Shown: positions 34,071 through 41,038 of the stretch, in pieces
Position numbering within the stretch: position 1 is the first letter of the stretch
Layout: each line of letters begins with the position of its first letter
Origin: Desulfamplus sp.
GTDB lineage: Bacteria > Desulfobacterota > Desulfobacteria > Desulfobacterales > Desulfobacteraceae
Reading direction: 5' to 3'
Length of the DNA: 45,269 nt
NCBI GenBank assembly: GCA_015231615.1
Contig: JADGBE010000025.1
Coordinates: forward strand, 1 to 45,269
Notes under the pieces: generated by a model
What the model saw: only the letters and a program-made list of their open reading frames with translations
Told to the model about the DNA's origin: nothing
Database searches by the model: none
Position numbers and translations under genes: made by a program

Positions 34071-35441
34071 TTGAAACCATCTTTTAAAGTCCTTAAATCT
34101 CCTTACAACGCCGCCAATAAAGTAAACACCATTACCCATAAAATATTAATAATAAAACTTTTAGTAATATTCTTATTTTTTTCTATCACTTCACTCTTTC
34201 CAGAGAATGTCTCAGCAGACGCAAAGAAAAATAGTGCATCAATAAGTTCAAAGACAAACAAATGTGTTTCAAAGAATAATAAATATAAAAATAAAACGGA
34301 TAAAAATGTAGTAAAAAACAATAAAGCTAAGGCTAATAAAGAGAAAAATATATCAAAAAACAATAAAGCTAATAAAGAGAAAAATATATCAAAAAATAAT
34401 AAAGGAAAATCTAAAACAAATAAAAGTTTAGTAAAAAATAGTAATTCTAAAGATAAAATATCTAAAAATAGAATAAAGAGTAATACAATTATTGCTAAAA
34501 AAAATCTTGATAAAAATAAAAATGTTGAAATTGATAGCAAAGCATCTGGAAGGCAAAATATCGCAGATAGAGAAGCAAACGTAAGGATAAAGCAAGTTTC
34601 TGGAATTGTAAAAAGCTCTCTTCGCAAGACTCTTGTTAAGATGGGACTTAATAAAAAACTTATTAACCATTTATCCTCAATATTTAAAAATACTCCAGCC
34701 CTATCAAATATTCAAAAGGGTGATATTGTTCAGATTGCATATCAAGAAAAATATATAAATGGTAAGTTAGCTAAAACTGGGGTCATCACTGCTGCTATAA
34801 TTACATCAAAAAAGAAAAGCTACCAAGCATATCGTTTTACCTACAATGGCAAACATGGTTATTATGATGAAAAAGGTAATAGTCTTGAATCATCTTTTTT
34901 AAAAGAACCACTTAGGTATAAAGAGATATCTTCTGGATTTTCTGCAAGAAGATTGCATCCTATAAAACAGATATTTCAACCCCATAATGGTATTGATTAT
35001 GCTGCACCAACAGGAACGCCCATAAAAAGCGTAGGAGACGGAGTTGTTATATTTAAAGGCTATGCAGAATCTGCTGGAAATTACTTAAAGATTAAACATC
35101 CAGGTACGGGCATCAGTGAATATATGCACTTGTCAAAATTTCATAAAAGTATGAAAGTAAACACAAAAGTGTCAAAGGGAGATATTATAGGTTATGTAGG
35201 TGCTACAGGTTACGCTACAGGTCCACATTTGCATTTAGGTTTTATTGTAAATAATCAATATGTAGATTACAGGAAGCTTAAATTACCTCATGGAAATCCT
35301 CTTCCTAAAAAATCCAGAAATATTTTCTTTCAGCATGTTGCCATGCTTAACAAACAGTGGAATAGAAATGCCAGAAGAGAATTTTCTTACAATATGCCTT
35401 ACTCCTCTATCATTATAAATAATACTAAACATGCTCTCTAA
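34071..35441 (+). CDS. M23-family peptidoglycan peptidase with Lys/Asn-rich linker
   Basis: The 456-aa protein has a signal segment (about 24-45, IKLLVIFLFFSITSLFPENV). A strikingly basic Lys/Asn/Ser-rich stretch follows (about 50-175), including a tandem 12-residue repeat KNNKANKEKNIS. A short region then leads to the LytM/M23 zinc domain at about 285-410: HNGIDYAAPTGTPIKSVGDG (His and Asp ligands) and ATGPHLHLGF (HxH). All zinc ligands are present, so it should be an active endopeptidase, unlike EnvC-type activators. The start is TTG 34071, chosen because GAGGTG lies seven bases upstream. Its end overlaps gpsA by 11 bp. Confidence 0.82.
   Translation: MKPSFKVLKSPYNAANKVNTITHKILIIKLLVIFLFFSITSLFPENVSADAKKNSASISSKTNKCVSKNNKYKNKTDKNVVKNNKAKANKEKNISKNNKANKEKNISKNNKGKSKTNKSLVKNSNSKDKISKNRIKSNTIIAKKNLDKNKNVEIDSKASGRQNIADREANVRIKQVSGIVKSSLRKTLVKMGLNKKLINHLSSIFKNTPALSNIQKGDIVQIAYQEKYINGKLAKTGVITAAIITSKKKSYQAYRFTYNGKHGYYDEKGNSLESSFLKEPLRYKEISSGFSARRLHPIKQIFQPHNGIDYAAPTGTPIKSVGDGVVIFKGYAESAGNYLKIKHPGTGISEYMHLSKFHKSMKVNTKVSKGDIIGYVGATGYATGPHLHLGFIVNNQYVDYRKLKLPHGNPLPKKSRNIFFQHVAMLNKQWNRNARREFSYNMPYSSIIINNTKHAL
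34313..34390 (+). repeat. In-frame tandem repeat inside the M23 peptidase gene
   Basis: Two units of 42 and 36 nt (the first has six extra bases) encode KNNKAKANKEKNIS and KNNKANKEKNIS, followed by a partial third unit. The bases between and after the units are nearly identical, suggesting slippage or recent duplication. Confidence 0.75.
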
Positions 35442-36474
35442 TAAAGATAAAAAAAACGAGGTTCAAAAGATTGGTGTAATAGGGGCAGGAAGTTGGGGAA
35501 CAGCTCTTGCTAATCTTTTAGCTGAAAAGGGATATACAGTTTATCTATGGGCTTATGAGCCTGAAGTGCGACAGGATATTCTTAAATACGGTGAAAACAG
35601 ACTGTTTTTACCAAATATAAAACTTTCCAACAATATTATTCCCACAAATGATATTGACGAAGTAGTTAAGTATAACAAAATTCTTTTGATTGTTGTTCCT
35701 TCCCATACTATGCGTCAAATTGCGAATCAAATAAGTCAATCTATCTTGCGTGATTCTATAGTAATAACTGCATCAAAAGGGATAGAAGATTGTTCATATC
35801 TGACAATGATGGGAGTCATACTTGAGTCAATTCCTGTTCTAAATGAAAATCAAATAGTAGTTCTCTCAGGCCCAAGTTTTGCTAAAGAGGTTGCAAATAG
35901 AGTTCCAACTGCAATAAGCGTAGCTTCAAAAGATATTGATATTGCAACGCGTATTCAGCACATCTTTGCTACAGAGTATCTAAGGGTTTATGTAAATGAC
36001 GATCCAATTGGTCTTGAGATTGGTGGAGCAGTTAAAAATGTCATCGCTATTGCCGCAGGATTTGTAGATGGTATGAATTTGGGCTTAAACACGAGAGCCG
36101 CCTTAATTACACGCGGACTTGCTGAAATTCGCAGACTTGGAATGAAGATGGGTGCAAAGCCTCATACATTTGCTGGACTTTCAGGAGTAGGAGATCTTAT
36201 TTTAACTTGTACTGGGGATTTAAGCCGTAACTACACAGTTGGAAAACAGCTTGGGCAGGGCATGACAATTTCTGAGATACAAGATAAAAGACTCACTGTT
36301 GCAGAAGGTGTAAGAAATACAAAATCTGTTTATAATCTCGCTAAAAAACTCAATATCGAATTACCAATTATCAATGAAGTTTACAAGGCTTTGTATGAAA
36401 ACAGTACTCCAGCAGACGCAATTGCACGCCTTATGACAAGACGTCTTGGACATGAAACAATTGAACTTGAGTAG
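35431..36474 (+). CDS. gpsA: Glycerol-3-phosphate dehydrogenase [NAD(P)+]
   Basis: GpsA reduces dihydroxyacetone phosphate to sn-glycerol 3-phosphate for phospholipid synthesis. The 347-aa protein has the dinucleotide motif GVIGAGSWGTALANLLAEKG (about 15-34), SGPSFAKEVANRVPTA, and the catalytic-lysine region GGAVKNVIAIAAGFVDGM, then GLNTRAALITRGLAEI. It overlaps the M23 gene by 11 bp, so the two are probably co-transcribed and translationally coupled. An N-terminal extension of about 12 residues (MLSNKDKKNEVQ) precedes the domain; no independent ribosome binding site is clear. Confidence 0.94.
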   Translation: MLSNKDKKNEVQKIGVIGAGSWGTALANLLAEKGYTVYLWAYEPEVRQDILKYGENRLFLPNIKLSNNIIPTNDIDEVVKYNKILLIVVPSHTMRQIANQISQSILRDSIVITASKGIEDCSYLTMMGVILESIPVLNENQIVVLSGPSFAKEVANRVPTAISVASKDIDIATRIQHIFATEYLRVYVNDDPIGLEIGGAVKNVIAIAAGFVDGMNLGLNTRAALITRGLAEIRRLGMKMGAKPHTFAGLSGVGDLILTCTGDLSRNYTVGKQLGQGMTISEIQDKRLTVAEGVRNTKSVYNLAKKLNIELPIINEVYKALYENSTPADAIARLMTRRLGHETIELE

Positions 36475-36588
36475 TAAACCTAATTTTTACACAATTTAAC
36501 TTTTTGAATATTTCCTTAAAACTTCTTATAACTTTTAACCAACTAAAACTTAACACCCTTTGATTTCTTCCTTTTTACTCCAATCTTA

Positions 36589-37497
36589 ATGAACACAATT
36601 AAAAATATCAATAATCTTAGCGTTAATAATAATCGAGGATTTAGCTTTTTTGATGCACACTGTCATCTTCAAGAGCCTGAAATAATATGGGATATTGATG
36701 GGATTATATCAAGATGGAAAGAAAACAGTGGTAACACTATTGTATGCTGCGGGACAAAAGAGTCGGATTGGCAAGCTGTAGCTCATATTGCTTCAACATA
36801 TAATAATATAATCCCTTGCTTTGGAGTTCATCCATGGTTTGTTGAAGATGTTTCTGAAAAGTGGTTCTATGATTTAGAGAAATATATTAATCTACAATCT
36901 AACTATTACAAATATTCTAAACCTTTTATAGGTGAAATAGGATTAGATCATGTTCTTAAAAATATTGATAAGAAAAAGCAGGAGATAATATTTAAAGCTC
37001 AACTTGGCATGGCAAAGGAGCTACACATTCCTGTTTCAATACATATACGTAAAGGATGGGATATATTAATCAAAATTATCAAACATATAGGACCAATCTG
37101 CGATGGTGGAGTTATTCACTCTTATTCTGGTTCTGCTGATATGATACCAATTCTTGAGAAATATGGTTTTTATATATCATTTTCAGGTTCAGTAACACAT
37201 CCTAACAATAAGAAGGTACAAAAATCATTAAAAAAAGTCTCACCTGAAAGACTTTTGATTGAAACAGATAGCCCTGCCATCTTACCTTATTATCCGGATT
37301 TAGAATCTGAAAATCAGAAAAGTATTTACTCTGATTCACCTAATCCTAAATGGACTACAAAACTGTTCCAGATAGGATTAAATGAACCTTGTAATATTTT
37401 TATGGTTGCAACTGCCATATCAAAGATTCTTGGCATTTCGCTATCTGAAGTAGCTCTAAGAACAGCTTGTAATGGTAAAGAGCTTTTTCTAAAATGA
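36589..37497 (+). CDS. TatD-family metal-dependent hydrolase
   Basis: The 302-aa TIM-barrel hydrolase has the TatD ligands: FFDAHCHLQ (HxH), GEIGLDH (Glu), the His in VSIHIRKGWD, GGVIHSYSGS (His) and LLIETDSPA (Asp). TatD enzymes are DNases or related phosphoesterases; others in the family are uncharacterised. It differs somewhat from classic TatD/YcfH (VHPWF, long acidic linker) and has a ~20-residue N-terminal stretch before the domain. No Shine-Dalgarno is evident before ATG 36589, so the start is uncertain. Confidence 0.8.
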   Translation: MNTIKNINNLSVNNNRGFSFFDAHCHLQEPEIIWDIDGIISRWKENSGNTIVCCGTKESDWQAVAHIASTYNNIIPCFGVHPWFVEDVSEKWFYDLEKYINLQSNYYKYSKPFIGEIGLDHVLKNIDKKKQEIIFKAQLGMAKELHIPVSIHIRKGWDILIKIIKHIGPICDGGVIHSYSGSADMIPILEKYGFYISFSGSVTHPNNKKVQKSLKKVSPERLLIETDSPAILPYYPDLESENQKSIYSDSPNPKWTTKLFQIGLNEPCNIFMVATAISKILGISLSEVALRTACNGKELFLK

Positions 37498-37559
37498 TTG
37501 ATAATATTGATTTTAATTCTCTTTATTTAATATTATCTTCTCTTTGTTTAGAATGAAAA

Positions 37560-37877
37560 TCATCTTTTTAGATCATCTCTAATTATGTTGAACTGGCTTT
37601 TTAAAAAAGAGATTTTTTCTGCTATTAGACTTTGATTACTGTTCTTTGCTTCTTTTTCAAGTTCTGCTGCAGTGGTAGAAATATCTATCAGTCCAAGATT
37701 ACCAGATGCTCCTTTGATAGAATGAGCTGCCATAGCTGCTTGGCTATAATTGCCAGCTGAAAATTCTGTTTCAAAATTGGCGATATCTGTCATAGAGACA
37801 TCAACAAGCATCTCTAATAGCTCAACAAACTCTTCCTCTTCCAATCCAATATTTTCTGCCATCTCTTTGAAATCCAT
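37560..37877 (-). CDS. Hpt-domain phosphotransfer protein
   Basis: The 105-aa protein is one histidine phosphotransfer domain: an alpha-helical bundle with the acceptor H52 in AAHSIKGASGNLGL. It would carry phosphate between a hybrid kinase and a response regulator. No kinase is adjacent. The gene lies 40 bp after a hypothetical gene on the minus strand, after the acs operon and its terminator. Confidence 0.87.
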   Translation of the reverse strand: MDFKEMAENIGLEEEEFVELLEMLVDVSMTDIANFETEFSAGNYSQAAMAAHSIKGASGNLGLIDISTTAAELEKEAKNSNQSLIAEKISFLKSQFNIIRDDLKR

Positions 37878-37917
37878 TGTTATTAACTCCTCTAATTTTC
37901 CTGTAAATAATTAGGTG

Positions 37918-38262
37918 CTAAAAAGCAACCTCTCTCTTAAGATGGCTCTTTTCATCCATCATAAAAACTTTATACCCATTTGTTTTTGCATGATAGAGAA
38001 GGTCATCTTTTATAATTGCCTGAATTTCATATTTTCTTTTCATTAAATCTTTTGGCATCAAAAGAAAGCACTGTTGAGCCTCCTCTTTTGTTTCAAAAGC
38101 TGGAATAAAGGATTGAGTAGCCTTATCAGGAGTTTTAACATCATCAACATTATCCGCTTTGTAATAAGGCATATTAAAACCCATCAACTCTTCAGATGGT
38201 GTCTCTGGGTCTTGCACAACTACATAGACCCACTCTTTTTTTATATTTATATCTGTTTCCAT
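37918..38262 (-). CDS. Hypothetical protein downstream of the acs operon
   Basis: I do not recognise this 114-aa protein. It is soluble, with mixed alpha/beta character: strand-rich EWVYVVVQDPET, FIPAFETKEEAQQCFLLMPKDL (a helix often seen in small regulatory or adaptor proteins), then KYEIQAIIKDDLLYHAKTNGYKVFMMDEK. ATG 38262 is preferred over a TTG at 38280, which would add only six residues. It precedes the Hpt gene by 40 bp and may be co-transcribed with it; the terminator at 38327 separates it from acsE. Confidence 0.65.
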   Translation of the reverse strand: METDINIKKEWVYVVVQDPETPSEELMGFNMPYYKADNVDDVKTPDKATQSFIPAFETKEEAQQCFLLMPKDLMKRKYEIQAIIKDDLLYHAKTNGYKVFMMDEKSHLKREVAF

Positions 38263-38326
38263 TATTATTTTTCCAATCAAATCAAAAGGCGTAATTTTTT
38301 TGATTTAAAGTTTACACTTAAATCAA

Positions 38327-38359
38327 AAACCCCTCCCTTTTAAATTAAGGAAGGGGTTT
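38327..38359 (-). terminator. Terminator of the acs operon
   Basis: On the minus strand AAACCCCTTCCTT pairs with AAGGGAGGGGTTT (one mismatch), followed by TTGATT. It lies about 90 bp after the acsE stop. A second inverted repeat (TTTGATTTAA...TTAAATCAAA, 38299-38327) abuts it. Confidence 0.7.
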
Positions 38360-38449
38360 CTAATTATGAGATGTTAAAAACGCTGTTATGAAATTATATT
38401 ATTTTCAAAGGCTTAATTAAACCCGAGCTTCGCAATAATAGTTAAAAAA

Positions 38450-39355
38450 TCAAACTTCAAGCCATGAATCTGAGTAAAGGGTATTGCCAAGAATAACATT
38501 TACAGTTTTGGCATAATCTTGCATCTCTTTTGAAAGGCTTACGATATTTGGCTGATTACCGTCCATAATGCCATAAATAAGATCAACAATATCTTGACGT
38601 TTGCCTTTAGCAATCTCGGTGAGCTTAGTATCAAGAGGATCAGAAATTACAGACTCCATACCATATTTTTGCAACATAACCATATAGGTCTGGTTCAAAA
38701 TTGGTCTTAAGTGACTTGGAGGACCATTTGAAATATTAGAAAGACCACAAGTGCTTTTTACACCGGGGGCAATATCTTGAAGCATTCCCTGAAAAGTCAT
38801 GAGACTTATAGCTTGTGGCTGTTGAATATTTACTGGAGTTACAATACCATCAACCCAGATACGCTCATTGGCAATACCAGCTTCATTTGCATAGTAAAGA
38901 AGCTCAACAGCAAGAGCAGCTCTTTCGTTCTCATCTCTTGGAAGACCTTCTGGTCCCCACATTAGAGCTACAAAGTCAGCATCATATTTAACTGCCATTG
39001 GGACCATAATTTCATATCTTTCAGGTCTTGCCATGATTGAGTTGATGATATGGGGTTTGTTGGCTGGTTTTATAATTTTGAGACCAGCTTCAATAGCATC
39101 AATATTTGATGTATCTAATAGAAGGGGCATTCCTGGAACTGCTTCTTGAACAACCTGAATTACCCAAGGCATAAGCTCTTTACCAAATTTTTTTGCAGGT
39201 CCAAGGTTGATGTCAATGTAATCCATTCCCTTTTCTTTCTGCTCTATAACTTCTTTCTGAATAGGCTCTGGATTACGTTTTGCTGGATCAGGTTCTTTGA
39301 ACTGTTTTCCAATAACAGTGGAAATTACATTCAAACTTTCTCCGAAAAGTATCAT
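38450..39355 (-). CDS. acsE: Methyltetrahydrofolate:corrinoid/iron-sulfur protein methyltransferase AcsE
   Basis: AcsE (MeTr) moves the methyl group of methyltetrahydrofolate to the cob(I)amide of the corrinoid iron-sulfur protein. The 301-aa protein is a pterin-binding TIM barrel: MILFGESLNVIS, GMDYIDINLGPAKK, LLLDTSNIDAIEAGL, then GLSNISNGPP with the conserved Asn. It is about 40 aa longer than the Moorella enzyme. It is the last gene of the acs operon, 170 bp after acsC, with a 28-bp palindrome in the gap. AAGGAACAAT precedes ATG 39355. Confidence 0.92.
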   Translation of the reverse strand: MILFGESLNVISTVIGKQFKEPDPAKRNPEPIQKEVIEQKEKGMDYIDINLGPAKKFGKELMPWVIQVVQEAVPGMPLLLDTSNIDAIEAGLKIIKPANKPHIINSIMARPERYEIMVPMAVKYDADFVALMWGPEGLPRDENERAALAVELLYYANEAGIANERIWVDGIVTPVNIQQPQAISLMTFQGMLQDIAPGVKSTCGLSNISNGPPSHLRPILNQTYMVMLQKYGMESVISDPLDTKLTEIAKGKRQDIVDLIYGIMDGNQPNIVSLSKEMQDYAKTVNVILGNTLYSDSWLEV

Positions 39356-39416
39356 AATTATTGTTCCTTTTTATCTTAATTTTTATATGAAAAAAAAGGG
39401 CGATATAGTTGTAGGG

Positions 39417-39444
39417 GTAGGGGTTAAGCATGCTTAACCCCTAC
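39417..39444. repeat. 28-bp perfect palindrome (acsC/acsE gap)
   Basis: GTAGGGGTTAAGCA (39417-39430) is followed directly by its exact reverse complement. It is flanked by partial extra copies: GTAGGGGTA on the left and TTAACCCCTAC (39445-39455) on the right. It would form a stable hairpin in the acs transcript before acsE. Confidence 0.8.
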
Positions 39445-39457
39445 TTAACCCCTACTC

Positions 39458-39483
39458 AATTTATTCCCGTTTTGAGTATAATT
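39458..39483. repeat. 26-bp intergenic repeat, copy 2
   Basis: AATTTATTCCCGTTTTGAGT followed by ATAATT matches the stretch at 32535-32560 in 24 or 25 of 26 positions, allowing one shifted base. It lies beside the 28-bp palindrome. Confidence 0.5.
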
Positions 39484-39525
39484 TCATTAAATGGCTAAGT
39501 TTATGCCGTAAAATAAAACCTATGT

Positions 39526-40866
39526 CTATTTTGTTTTAAGGAATGCAGGCAGATGGGCAGCCTCTCTTGGTCCAACTGTAATAGTCCAGCCAGGAAGTTC
39601 TTCTTCAACATCACCAGCAATTGCAGCAGCATAACCCGGAATTATAATCTCTTTATGTTTTACCTTATCCATAATTCCAGATTTTTTGACAAACGCGCCC
39701 ACATCATCGCCGCCAAACTTACCAGCAGCCCAAGCAGTAAGAACAGATAAACCCTCTGAATCCTTAATAAGCAGCCAGCATGGAACTTTACTTCCCTCAA
39801 TCTCACCAGATACGATAAAGTAAGTCAAGGCAAAGTTTGTAGTTACAGCCACAGGTGAATTTTCATTTGGATTACCAATTGGATAAATACCTTCTGTAAC
39901 TGTCATTGGTCTTTGTGGATCGGTGAATATATTGAGTCTTTCAAGAAGAAGTGGGAAAATAGATTCTGGTCTAAAGTCAGATAAAACAACAATTCCACCA
40001 TACTTTGCTACAAACATAGCAGCAATAAGGGTCTCCATATCAATATTGGAAGCCATTTCGCAAGGAAATGTGATAGTTGGAAAACCAAGTGATTTATTTC
40101 CAGTTTTTAAAGCAGCACGGCGAATTGCAACTTGATCTTCAAGAGCCTGCTTAATCTCTCTTGAGCCAGAGTCAATCACAATATCTTTGATTCCCATTCC
40201 AGTCAGTTTATCTGTCAAAGGGATAAGAGCAGCTACTGAATCTGCTTTAACTGCAATAGGCAGATCGCTTGCCTTTGCAATTGCACCCATACCATCAATA
40301 TTTGCAGCAGTTGCACCACAAATCAAAGGACGCTTAAAGCCAGCAGCCTCAACACCAGCCTTCATAACATCAACATCTTCTGTCATCAAAACTACGTTGA
40401 ACTCAGACTCTGATGCGATCTTTTTAGCAGTTGCCGCAAAAGCAGCAGCACCTTTTCCAACATCTTTTACAACAATAAGCTCTGGTCTTAAATTAAATCC
40501 AACACGCTCATATTGAAAAGCATTGAATACTTTAAGTTTTTTATCAAGGGCAGATGGGTCTATATCTGAAGGAACTGTTGCAGCAAGAAGAGTTGGGTTG
40601 AAAAAGGTCTTTTCATGTCTGTAAAGAACTGTTTCCCCACCTGTTACTCTTTGACGAACACCTTTTCCAAGTTTTACTGGACGAATTGGAGGTGCTGATG
40701 CTTCGGCAAGTTTCTCTTTTGCTTCATCAGAAACATAAGGACAACTATCTAATTCAGCCTTTCCAGATGCCAAATTCATGGCAAAGGCAAGACAGGTGGG
40801 AACACCACACTCCTTGCAGTTTGTCTTAGGAAGGAGTTTGAATATCTGTATTCCGGTTAATGCCAT
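39526..40866 (-). CDS. acsC: Corrinoid/iron-sulfur protein large subunit AcsC
   Basis: AcsC is the gamma (large) subunit of the CFeSP, which carries methyl groups between AcsE and acetyl-CoA synthase. The 446-aa protein has the N-terminal 4Fe-4S module (TNCKECGVPTCLAFAMNLAS, then SCPY), a TIM-barrel core (about 90-320), and a Rossmann-like C-terminal corrinoid domain (from about 330: TNFALTYFIVSGEIEG, PGYAAAIAGDVEEELPGW). The partner small subunit AcsD is not in this window. It follows acsB by 172 bp, with a 33-bp palindrome between, and GAGGAGA precedes ATG 40866. Confidence 0.94.
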   Translation of the reverse strand: MALTGIQIFKLLPKTNCKECGVPTCLAFAMNLASGKAELDSCPYVSDEAKEKLAEASAPPIRPVKLGKGVRQRVTGGETVLYRHEKTFFNPTLLAATVPSDIDPSALDKKLKVFNAFQYERVGFNLRPELIVVKDVGKGAAAFAATAKKIASESEFNVVLMTEDVDVMKAGVEAAGFKRPLICGATAANIDGMGAIAKASDLPIAVKADSVAALIPLTDKLTGMGIKDIVIDSGSREIKQALEDQVAIRRAALKTGNKSLGFPTITFPCEMASNIDMETLIAAMFVAKYGGIVVLSDFRPESIFPLLLERLNIFTDPQRPMTVTEGIYPIGNPNENSPVAVTTNFALTYFIVSGEIEGSKVPCWLLIKDSEGLSVLTAWAAGKFGGDDVGAFVKKSGIMDKVKHKEIIIPGYAAAIAGDVEEELPGWTITVGPREAAHLPAFLKTK

Positions 40867-40961
40867 TGTTATCTCCTCTTTAATATATTATTTCATGTAG
40901 ATGAAACTCTTGCAGTTATTTACTACATTATTATAAGTCTAAAATTGAACATTATTATAAT

Positions 40962-40994
40962 AGATTTGACAACTTTTTGAAAGTTGTCAAATCT
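40962..40994 (-). repeat. 33-bp palindromic hairpin, copy 4 (acsB/acsC gap)
   Basis: The same perfect 15-base arms as copies 1 and 3, read here on the minus strand with loop CAA. It lies 44 bp after the acsB stop and about 96 bp before acsC. The bases that follow in the transcript (ATTATAATAAT) are not a T-run, so read-through is likely. Confidence 0.85.
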
Positions 40995-41038
40995 TTAGTA
41001 GCTGACTCCACATTCAAGGGAATAGATGAGGGAGGCTA

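Noticed and set aside
34313-34390. CRISPR-like repeat
   Set aside because: The units are directly tandem, in frame within the M23 gene, with no spacers; no CRISPR array or cas gene is in the window.
34103-34670. Minus-strand Leu/Phe-rich frames opposite the M23 peptidase
   Set aside because: They are the antisense of the Lys/Asn-rich linker, whose composition gives long open frames by chance.
40962-40994. Simple end of the acsB transcript
   Set aside because: The hairpin has no T-run in the minus-strand direction, and acsC must be expressed with acsB; I list it as a repeat, not a terminator.
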